DNA of 64,000 bases from the NCBI GenBank assembly GCA_938041035.1, contig CALHYX010000023.1:1-64000 (forward strand), given 5' to 3'. Below the pieces are notes generated by a model that saw only the letters and a list, made by a program, of their open reading frames with translations, did not search any database and was not told the DNA's origin. Every line of letters starts with the position of its first letter. Position 1 is the first letter of the stretch. The position numbers and the translations under genes are program-made. This stretch comes from an uncultured Acidimicrobiales bacterium. Its GTDB lineage: Bacteria > Actinomycetota > Acidimicrobiia > Acidimicrobiales > SHLQ01. Below, in pieces: positions 33,791 through 44,100 of the stretch.

Positions 33791-35002
33791 GTCCTTGAAC
33801 GGGACGCCGCGGTCGACCGACGGCTCGCGAGGCAGACCGAGCACCCGTTCGCCGATGATGTTCTTCTGAATCTCGTCGGTGCCGCCGGCGATGCTGGACT
33901 GAAAGCTGCTGAGCGCGGTCTTGCTCCACTTTTCGTCGCCGCTGCCCTCGACCCAGGCGACCGAGCCGGGGCCGACGATCTGGAGCGCGAGCGAGCGGGT
34001 TTGGCGGGCGATGTTGGCGCCGAAGAGCTTGCCCAACGAACCGCCGGGGCCGGGGGCCCGACCGGCCTTCAGTTCGGCGCGGGTACGCATCGAGACCAGG
34101 CTCTTGGTGACCTCGGAGCTGTAGAGCTTCATGAGCTCCTGGCGGATGTTGGCATCGGTGATCGTGCCGTTCTTGGTCGCCACATCGATGAGTCGGTCGG
34201 CGGTGTCGTGGGTTACGCCGCCCGAACCGCCGGTGCCGATGGCGACCCGTTCGTACATGAGCATGGCGGTGGCGAGGCGCCACCCTTCGTTGTACGGGCC
34301 GACCTGCCAGTCCTTCGGGATGCGCAGGTCGGTGAAGAACACCTCATTGAAGTGCTGGCCGCCGTCGATCTGGTGAATCGGGCGAATCTCGACGGCGGGG
34401 TCGCGCATGTCGACGATGAACATCGAGATGCCCTTGTGCTTGGGCTGGTCGGGGTCGGTGCGGGCGATGAGGATGCCGTAGTCGCACAGGTGGGCGAGGG
34501 TGGTCCAGACCTTCTGGCCGTTGATGATCCACTCGTCGCCGTCGAGTTCGGCGCGGGTCTGCAGGCTGGCGACATCGGAGCCGGCGCCCGGCTCGGAAAA
34601 CATCTGGCACCAGACCTCCTCGGCGCTGATGTTCTTGGCCATGAACCGCTCTTTTTGGGCGTCGGAGCCGAAGTCGTTCAGCACCGGGAGGCACATGCCG
34701 TGGCTGATGATCAGCTCGAAGGTCATGTAGGGGAACTTGCCCTGCTCCTCGCGCCAGATCTTGTCGTGCTGCTTCGTGAGCCCCGCACCACCGAACTCGG
34801 TCGGATAGGTCAGGCCGGCCAGACCCGCCTCGACCAGGGCGGCCTGGAACTGCTTGCCCTTCGCCATGCGCTTCGCGCCACCGACGTCGGCATCGCCGTC
34901 CAGGTGAATTCCGGTGGCGTGCTCCTCGAGGAAGGCCCGGCAGCGGGCCCGGAACTCCTCGGCTTCGGCGTCGGTGAGGTCGGTGGTCTCGGTATCGGCC
35001 AT
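33761..35002 (-). CDS. Acyl-CoA dehydrogenase family protein
   Basis: A 413-residue flavoenzyme that introduces a 2,3-double bond into an acyl-CoA. It shows the FadE architecture: N-terminal helices, VWCQMFSEPGAGSDVASLQT (FAD and substrate contact), DGDEWIINGQKVWTTLA, GWRLATAMLMYERVAIG, and a C-terminal helical domain closing with FQSSIAGGTDEIQKNIIGER. The chain-length preference is not readable. The start ATG at 35002 has an upstream GTTA-N8-TAAC palindrome at 35064-35079 like that before the dehydrogenase at 54507. Its 3' end overlaps the convergent GTPase gene by 30 bp. Confidence 0.92.
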   Translation of the reverse strand: MADTETTDLTDAEAEEFRARCRAFLEEHATGIHLDGDADVGGAKRMAKGKQFQAALVEAGLAGLTYPTEFGGAGLTKQHDKIWREEQGKFPYMTFELIISHGMCLPVLNDFGSDAQKERFMAKNISAEEVWCQMFSEPGAGSDVASLQTRAELDGDEWIINGQKVWTTLAHLCDYGILIARTDPDQPKHKGISMFIVDMRDPAVEIRPIHQIDGGQHFNEVFFTDLRIPKDWQVGPYNEGWRLATAMLMYERVAIGTGGSGGVTHDTADRLIDVATKNGTITDANIRQELMKLYSSEVTKSLVSMRTRAELKAGRAPGPGGSLGKLFGANIARQTRSLALQIVGPGSVAWVEGSGDEKWSKTALSSFQSSIAGGTDEIQKNIIGERVLGLPREPSVDRGVPFKDLKVGTQKGD

Positions 35003-35063
35003 GGGTTCCTAAGCGTTCGTAAACGTTCCGGTCGGACGGGCGGGTGGCCCGTGATGAGGAGAC

Positions 35064-35079
35064 GTTACCGCTCGTTAAC
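35064..35079. promoter_or_regulatory. GTTA-N8-TAAC operator candidate, copy 1
   Basis: A palindrome of the form GTTA-N8-TAAC lies 61 bp upstream of the acyl-CoA dehydrogenase start, in the 151-bp divergent region shared with the giant surface protein gene. The same spaced pattern occurs at 54470-54485 before another acyl-CoA dehydrogenase, which suggests one regulator, perhaps of the TetR family. Confidence 0.45.
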
Positions 35080-35153
35080 CCACCCGAAAAATCCCGTCCA
35101 CCGGTGATTTCTCGCATGTCGTTCGGAGGTTGCGACCCGCCGCGTAGGTCCTT

Positions 35154-38100
35154 ATGACCATGGCGATATCGCCGACGGGAGCTGCGGAGGGGGCGATCCA
35201 ACCATCGCCCACACCAACGTTGCACCACGCGCCAGCACTGTCCCCGCCGCTGCCTCGACGCTCGCGTTCAGCGCGAGCGGTCGTGGTGCTCGTCGCGATA
35301 TCACTCCTCGCCGTCCTGACGACCCTGGCCGCGGAACCGGTGGAGGCCACCCACGGCGGCGAACACCCGACGTGGAACTGCGATGGCACGCCCATCCTCA
35401 TGCGCGGCGGTCGGTTCTACCTGATCGTGCCCGACCCGGCGGTGCCCGGGAACCTCACGGTGCAAGCCATCCCCGGAACGAGCGGCATCTACAACTCGAC
35501 CGCCTATGACCCGACCAACGACTACGTCTACGGCGTCGGGCGCCCGGGCGGTATACCGACGATCCGGGCCTACGACGCCAACGGCGGCATCGTGTTCCAG
35601 ACCGCCATTCAGGCGCCCTACCCGGTCACGGCGAGCCAGTACGCCGGCACCGTGCTGGGCGACGGCCGCTACATCATTCACTCGGTGGGCAACGGCAGTG
35701 GCACCCGCGGCTGGTACAACGGCGCCCGCTACAACCTGTGGTCGGTCGATCCGCTGACCGGCGTATCGGTGCACATCGCCGCCACGCCGGTAAACTTCGC
35801 CGACTTTTCCTACAACCCGCTCGACGGCTACCTCTACCAGATCGTCAACCGGCGGCTGTACAAGGTCGATCCGAACACGGGGGCGATCACCACCTCGAAT
35901 CTGCCGGGGGCGTTTCCCAACGGCGGCTTCGGATCGTCGTGGTTCGACGCGGCCGGGTTCCTCTACAGCTTTCGCAACAACCCGGGCGACATTTTCAAGG
36001 TAGACGTCAACGACCCCAACGTGTGGAGCGAAGTGGGCGAGGTCGGAGCCGACGGCGGTACCGATGGTTCCTCGTGCGTAAGCCAGATCGATCTCAAGAA
36101 AGACGTCGTCGATGCCGCCGGTGACCCGGTGGTGCTGAGCGACCGGGTGTACGCGCCCGGCGACACCGTGACCTATGCGTTCACCGTGATCAACAACGGG
36201 CTGCCGACCCAGGGCCTCACCGTCACCCTGTGCGACGTGTTGCCCGCCGACGGGCGCTCCTACTCCGGCACGTGGTCGTCGACCGATCCCGACGCCACGA
36301 TTACCAGCGGTGGTGCCGCCGGCGACACCGACGTGTGCTTCGAGGTGGACGCCGACTCGAGTCTCTGGACGGACCCGGCGTCGCCGGGTGCGACCCCCGT
36401 GGTCGTCACCGTCGACGTGGTCCTGGGCCCGGACATGGCGCCCGGTGAGTACGAGAATCAGGCCACCCTCGATTACGACCAGGACGGCGTGGTCGATGTG
36501 CTCAGCGACGACCCCGGCGACGGAAGCCAGCCCCGCGACCCGACCACGATCCAGGTCACCGGTGGGTTCACGGTCACCAAGACGGTCGAGGGTCATCCCG
36601 ACGGCCCGACCACCGATTCGTTCACCGTCACGATTGCATGCACCACCGTCGGTGGGGCCGCCCTCTCCGTCCCTGCGTCGGCGATCGTCAACACCGCCAC
36701 CGGCTCCCCCTGGCCCGACGCGGGCGTGAACACGTTCACGATCACCGACGGTCAGTCCGTATCGGTCCGCGACCTGCCCGCCGGCGCCACCTGCACGGCC
36801 ACCGAAACGGTGCCCGCCGCGTACGCGGTGACGCCCACATCATCGGACGGAACGGTCACCGCGGCCGGTGGTTCGGTCGTGATCGATGAACCTCAGGCGG
36901 ATGAGATCGTCACGTTGACCAACGCGACCGGCTCGTTCCGGCTCCGCAAGATCACGACGTCCGGTTCACCGCTGCCTCTGGAACTGGACGGCGCATTCGA
37001 GTTCCGGGTCGTGTGCGACAACGGCCTCGACCAGGTGTACTCGGTCACCACCAGCGGCGGATCGGTAACCGCGACCTACCCCGACCTGCCGTTGCTTCCC
37101 GACGGCACCTCGTGTTCGGTGACCGAACAGGTACCGGCCGGCTGGTCGGTCACCTCCACGAACCCGCAGAACGTGGCGATCGCGGCCGACACCGCTCCGG
37201 GCATCAGCTTCACGAACGAACGCCGGCTCGCCGACCTCACCATCTCCAAGGCCATCATCGGTCTCCCCGGAACGGCCGACCCGACCACCTTCGCGTTCGA
37301 CGTGTCGGTTTCGTGCACGGGTGCGTTCGACCCCAACCCCTACGTCGTTCCCGGCGTTCTGCAGGTTCGGACCAACGCCCCGCTCGTCGTGCCCGACCTG
37401 CCCGTCGGTGCGGCCTGCACCGTGACCGAGGCCCCCGTCGGCGGCTTCGTCGCTACCTATTCGCCGGCCCAGACGGTGACGATCGACGAGGCCGGCTCGT
37501 CGGTGCAGATCACGAACAGCACGGGTTCGCTGATCGTGCAGAAGAACACCGAGGTCTCCTCGGGCCTGCCCGTGGACCCGGTCGCCTCATTCGACTTCAC
37601 CATCGATTGCGTCGACGGTGACGGCGATGCGGTGTTCTCCGACACCCTTTCGCTGGTCACCGACTCGTTGACCCCCACCGGTGCCGTCGGCGGCATCAGC
37701 TTCGGTGACCTACCGCTTCTGCCGGCCGGGGCGATCTGCACCATCACGGAGTTGCCGGCTGCGGGATGGACTCGCACCCAGCCCGCCGACACGGATCAGG
37801 TGGTTCTCGCCATCACCGCCGACGACCCCGAGCCCACCGCCCAGTTCACCAACGAACGCGACCTGGCGGACTTCAGCGTCACGAAGGTGATCGCCGGCGC
37901 GCCGCCCGAGTTCGTCCTCGGCGCCGAACCGTTCACCGTCGACGTCACCTGCACCGGCGGCTTCGCCCCGGACCCCTACGTCACGACCGAAACGGTCACG
38001 CCGAACACACCGCTGGTCATCGCCGGGGTACCCACCGGCGCAACCTGTTCGGTGGTCGAGGCGGCCGATGCCCGGTTCATCACGAGCTATGCCCCTGCGG

Positions 38101-41100
38101 CGGGCGATCTGGTCGATGACGACGGCGGAGCGGTGGAGATCACGAACACGACCTCGACGCTGTCGCTCACCAAGATTGTGACGACCTCCGGTGCCCTGCC
38201 GGTGGACACCGATGCGTCCTTTGACTTCGCGATCGTGTGCACCGCCCCGGATGCCACCGTGTTGTTCGATGACACGGTGACGGTCACCACCTCGGGTGAT
38301 AGCGGGACCGCCGCGGCCGCCGACCTGCCCCTCGTGGCGCCCGGGTCGACGTGTGTGGTTACCGAGCAGGGACCGCCGGCCGGGTGGACCATCACCGATC
38401 GCTCGGGGGGCACAAACGTCGGGGCCGACGCCGTCTCGGCCGTCACGGCCGCAGGTACGAACCCGGTGGAGTTCACCAACGAGCGCGACGTGGCCGACCT
38501 GACGATCACCAAGGACGTCGTTGGCCTGCCGGTTACGCCCGATGTCGCCGACGATGTCTTCTCACTGACCGTGACCTGTACCGGCGACTTCGCGGGCGGC
38601 ACCTACTCGGTTCCGGGCCCCCTCACCGTGAGCGAAACCGCGCCGCTGGTCGTCGCCGACCTTCCGGTCGGGGCGGTCTGCACCGTCGTCGAAACCCCCG
38701 ATGCCCGATTCGCGACCACCTATGACCCGCAGGCCGCGATCACGATCGCGGCCGCCGGTTCGTCGGTGGAGATCATCAACGAGACCACGTCGTTCTCGAT
38801 CACCAAGACAACCTCGGTTGCCGCTGGGGTCGCGCCCGACGCCACCTTCACGTTTACGGTGACCTGCGCGAGCCCCGATGGCACGCCGCTCTTCGACGGC
38901 CCCGCCTCGATCACGACCTCCGGGGGGACCGGCACCTGGGAGTCGCCCGACGCACCGCTGCTGCCGGCGGGGTCGACCTGTTCGATCGTCGAGGGGGCCA
39001 CGGCCTCGTGGTCGCCCATCGGAGCGACCACGGTCGATATCACCACGGCGTCGGACTCCATCGTCGACGCCGCCTTCGTGAACGAACGCGATGTCGCCGA
39101 CCTCACCATCACCAAGACGATCCTCGGTGTGGAGCCGCCGGTGAACTTCGACGACGAAGCCTTCACGGTGAACATCACCTGTGTTGGCGAGTTCGCCAGC
39201 AGCCCGCTGGTGCTTATCGGCGAGACGGTCACGGTGAACACGCCGCTGGTCATCCCGGATCTGCCCACCGGAGCCGTGTGCTCGATCGACGAGGACTTCG
39301 ACAGCCGGTTCCAAACGCTCTATTCGCCGGATATCGGTGACGGTTCGGCCGCGCGGGTCACGATCGGTTCCGCCGGGGCGACGGCGGGTATCACCAACAG
39401 TGGCGGTCAGCTGGCGGTCCGCAAGGACACCACGGTGACCTCCGCTCACCCGGTCGACCTCTTCGCCGACTTCGACTACCGCATCGATTGCGGCGCCGTG
39501 CTGGATGACACCTACTCACTGACGGTCGACGCCCTCGCGGGTGGCCAGGGCGTGGGCGGCATCACCTACACCGAACTCCCGGTTCTGCCCGCCGGCACCG
39601 TGTGCACGGTGACCGAAACGGTTCCCGCCGGGTGGACGCTCACCACCCCGAACGCGGTGTCGATCACCGTGGGCCCCGACGCCGTGGCCACCGCCTCGTT
39701 CGTCAACGACCGCGACACCGGTGACCTGACGATCACCAAGGTGCTCGACGGCGTACCCGCGGGTATCGACCTCTCCGCCGAGGCGTTCACGATCGACATC
39801 TCGTGCACCGGCGGCTTTACCGTCGACCCCTACGTGATGGCGGATCAGACGATTACCGCGGCGGCCCCGCTCGTCATCGAAGACCTCCCCGTCGGCGCGG
39901 TGTGCAGCGTCGTCGAGGACGCCGATCCTCGCTTCTCGACCACGATCTCCGCACCGGTGACCATCGACGCCGACGGCGAATCCGTCACCGTCACCAACTC
40001 GACGTCCGCGGTCGCCATCACCAAAACCACGATCGGTGCCACCACGCACCCCATCGACCTCGATGCCACCTTCGACTTCGACATCGACTGCGGTGACCTC
40101 GTCGATCTTTCGGTGCAGGTCACCACCGTCGCCCAGTCCGGCGTCTGGGATGCGCCGGCGACCGCCCTCGTACCGCCGGGCACCGGTTGTGACATCACCG
40201 AGACCGCCGCTCCGGCGGGTTGGACCAACACCGGTGCGGCCACCCAGACCGTGACCACCGACTCGGCGGGTGTGGTGACCGCGGCGTTCGTGAACGAGCG
40301 CCAAACGGCCACCCTCGACATCACCAAGACGATCACCGGCGCCCCGATCGACCTCAGCGATGAACCGTTCACCGTCACCGTGACCTGCACGGGCGGATTC
40401 ACCACGCCGACGCTGGTCCTCGGACCGTTTGTCGTAACCGAAAACGCGCCGATCGCCATCCCCGATCTGCCGGTGGGGACGTCCTGTGTCGCCGACGAAA
40501 CCGTCGACCCGAGATTCCTCCCGTCGTACGCCCCCGACGACGCCACCGCCGTGCTACCCGTCGAGGGCGCCGAAATCGGGATTGAGAACCGAACCGGAAC
40601 GCTCACGATCACGAAGGAGGTCACCGTCGCCGGGTCGCAGCCGATCGATATGACCGCCGACTTCGTGATCGACCTCGTGTGCACGGACGGCACGGACCTG
40701 ACCGTGACGCTGTCGGTCGTCGACGGCGTGGCCGCGAGCACCACCTACCCCGAGCTGCCCCTGCTACCGGACGGCACCGCGTGCACCGCCACCGAAACCG
40801 TGCCGGCCGGCTGGACCCTGACCACGCCGAACGCGGTCGAGGTCGTCATTGCCTCGGGCGACGACCCGACCATCACCTTCGTCAACGATCGCGACACCGG
40901 CGACCTGTCGATCACCAAGACGGTGCTCGGAGCGCCGACCGGCCTTGACCCCGACGGGTTGACCTTCTCGATCGACATCACCTGCGTTGGTGACTTCGAC
41001 ACCTCGCCGCTCGAGTTCCCGAACACGCCGATCGACACCAGCGGTGCCGTGGTCATCCCCGACCTGCCCACCGACGCGGTCTGCTCGGTTACCGAAGACC

Positions 41101-44100
41101 CCGACACCCGGTTCGCCGCCACCTACACCCCGGATGTGGGCGACGGCACCGCCGCCCAGGTGGTCATCGACACCGACGGCGAAGACGTCGCCATCGTCAA
41201 CGCCACCGGCGAGGTCATGATCGTCAAGAACACCCAGGTCGAGTCGCCCCACCCGGTCGACGTCACGGGCGACTTCGACTTCCTGGTGGACTGCGGCGCG
41301 GCGTACAGCGGCACCCACACGGTCAGCGCCGGCACGGTCACCTCCCCGACCACCGCGACGGGGTTCCTGCGGTACTCGGACATCCCGGCGCTGCCGAACG
41401 GTGCGTCGTGCACCGTCACCGAGCAGGGCCCACCGGCGGGTTGGACCGTGGTGGAACCCGGTTCGGTCGACCTGACGGTCGATTCGACCGGTGTCGCCGT
41501 CGCCACCTTCACGAACACCCGTAGCACCGGCGATCTGACGGTCACGAAGGTGCTCGACGGGGTGCCTGACGGCGTGGATCTTGATGACGTGCTCTTCGAG
41601 GTGACGGTGACCTGTGAGGGTGATTTCGACGCCAGCCCGTATGTGGTGCCGGGTCCGCTGTTTGTCAGTGTGAACACCCCGTTGGTGGTTGAGGATGTGC
41701 CGACGGGGGCGGTGTGTTCGGTGGTGGAGGCGCCGGATGCGCGGTTTGCGACGTCGTATTCGGCTGATGTGACCATCGATGCCGATGGTGGGGAGCTGGT
41801 CGTGACGAATGCGACGGGTTCGTTGTCGATTTCGAAGGTGACGGTGTTTTCGAGTGTTCATCCGGTGGATGAGGATGCGACGTTTACGTGGCAGGTGACG
41901 TGTACTTCGCCGGATGATTCGGTGTTGTTCGACGAAGCTGTGGTTCTCACGACGGTTGATGGGGTTGCCGCGTGGGCGGCGCCGGATGCGCCGTTGTTGC
42001 CGCCGGGCACTTCCTGTGAAGTGACCGAGCAGGCGACCACCGGTTGGTCGGTGACCAGCGACAACCCGCAGACGGTGGTGATCGATTCGGCCGGCGTGCT
42101 CGACACCGCGTTCACGAATACTCGTGACACCGGCGATCTGACGGTGACGAAGGTGCTCGAGGGGGTGCCTGATGGTGTCGACTTCGATGACGTGCTCTTC
42201 GAGGTGACGGTGACCTGTGCGGGTGACTTCGACGCCAGCCCCTATGTGGTGCCCGGGCCGCTGTACACCAGCGTGAACAACCCGCTGGTCGTGCCCGACC
42301 TGCCCACCGGCGCCGACTGCACCATCGCCGAAACCATCGACCCTCGCTTCGCGGCCACCTACCCCGACACCGACCAGGCCATCATCGACACCGACGGGGA
42401 GACCCGTTCGATCACCAACGCCACCGGCGAGATCGTCGTGGCCAAGGAGACGGTGGCGCCGACCACCCACCCGATCGACGCCACCGGGGCCTTTGATTTC
42501 CGGGTCGACTGCGGTGCGGCCTTTGACGAGGTCGTTACCGTCGACGTCGACCTGCCCACCGCCACGGGTGCGACCGGTTTCCTCACCTACGACGACCTTC
42601 CCCTGCTGCCGAACGGCACCGATTGCACCGTTACCGAGCAGGACCCCGGTCCGCAGTGGATCCTCACCAGCGCACCGACGGTCGACCTGACCGTCTCTTC
42701 GGCAGCACCGCAGACGGCGAGCTTCACCAACGAGCGGGTCGTCGGTCCGATCGAGATCACCAAAACGCTCGACGGTGTGCCCGACGGCGTGGACCTCGAC
42801 GATGAACTCTTCGAGGTAACGGTGACCTGCACCGGTGGGTTCACCGCTGACCCCTACGTCGTGCCCGGCCCGACCTTCATCAGCGCCAACACCCCGTTGG
42901 CGATCGCCGATCTGCCGACGGGTGCGGTGTGTTCGGTGGTGGAGGCCGCCGATGCGCGGTTCACCACCAGCTATGCCCCCGCCGACGGCGCCGTCACCGT
43001 CGATGCCGATGGTGAAACCGTCGGGGTGACGAATGCGACGGGTTCGTTGTCGATTTCGAAGGCGACGGCGTTTTCGAGTGTTCATCCGGTGGATGAGGAT
43101 GCGACGTTTACGTGGCAGGTGACGTGTACGGCGCCCGATGATTCGGTGTTGTTCGACGAGGCCGTGGTTCTCACGACGGTTGATGGGGTTGCCGGGTGGG
43201 CGGCGCCGGATGCGCCGTTGTTGCCGCCGGGCACTTCCTGTGAAGTGACCGAGCAGGCGACCACCGGTTGGTCGGTGACGAGCGACAATCCGCAGACGGT
43301 GGTGATCGATTCGGCCGGCGTGCTCGACGCCACGTTCACCAACACCCGTGACACCGGTGATCTGACGGTCACCAAGACGCTCGACGGCGTCCCCGACGAC
43401 GTCGACTTCGACGACGTGCTCTTCGAGGTGACGGTGACCTGCACCGGCGACTTCGACGCCAGCCCGTATGTGGTGCCCGGGCCGCTGTACACCAGCGTGA
43501 ACAACCCGCTGGTCGTGCCCGACCTGCCCACCGGCGCCGGCTGCACCATCGCCGAAACGCCCGACGGTCGATTCGCGACCACCTACACACCCGACGACGG
43601 CAGCGGCACGGCTGCGGCGGCGACCATCGACACCGACGGCGAGAACGTCGGCATTCTCAACGCCACCGGTTCGGTCATCATCGCCAAGGAGACGGTGGCG
43701 CCGACCACCCACCCGATCGACGCCACCGGCACCTTCTCGTTCCTGCTCGACTGCGGCGCCGTTCATAGCCAGGTCTACGACGTGGATATCGATCTGCCCA
43801 CCACCACCGGAGCGGTCGGTTTCCTCACCTACGCGGAACTGCCGTTCCTCCCGAATGGCACCGACTGCGCGGTTACCGAGCAGGATCCCGGCCCGCAGTG
43901 GACGCTCACGACCGCACCGACGGTCGATCTGACCGTCGACTCGGCGGCGCCGCAGACGGCGAGCTTCACCAACGAGCGGGTCGTCGGCCCGATCGAGATC
44001 ACCAAGACGCTCGACGGCGTCCCGGCGGCGGTCGATCTGAGCGATGCACTCTTCGAGGTCACCGTGACCTGCGACGGCGACTTCGCCCCGAGCCCCTACG

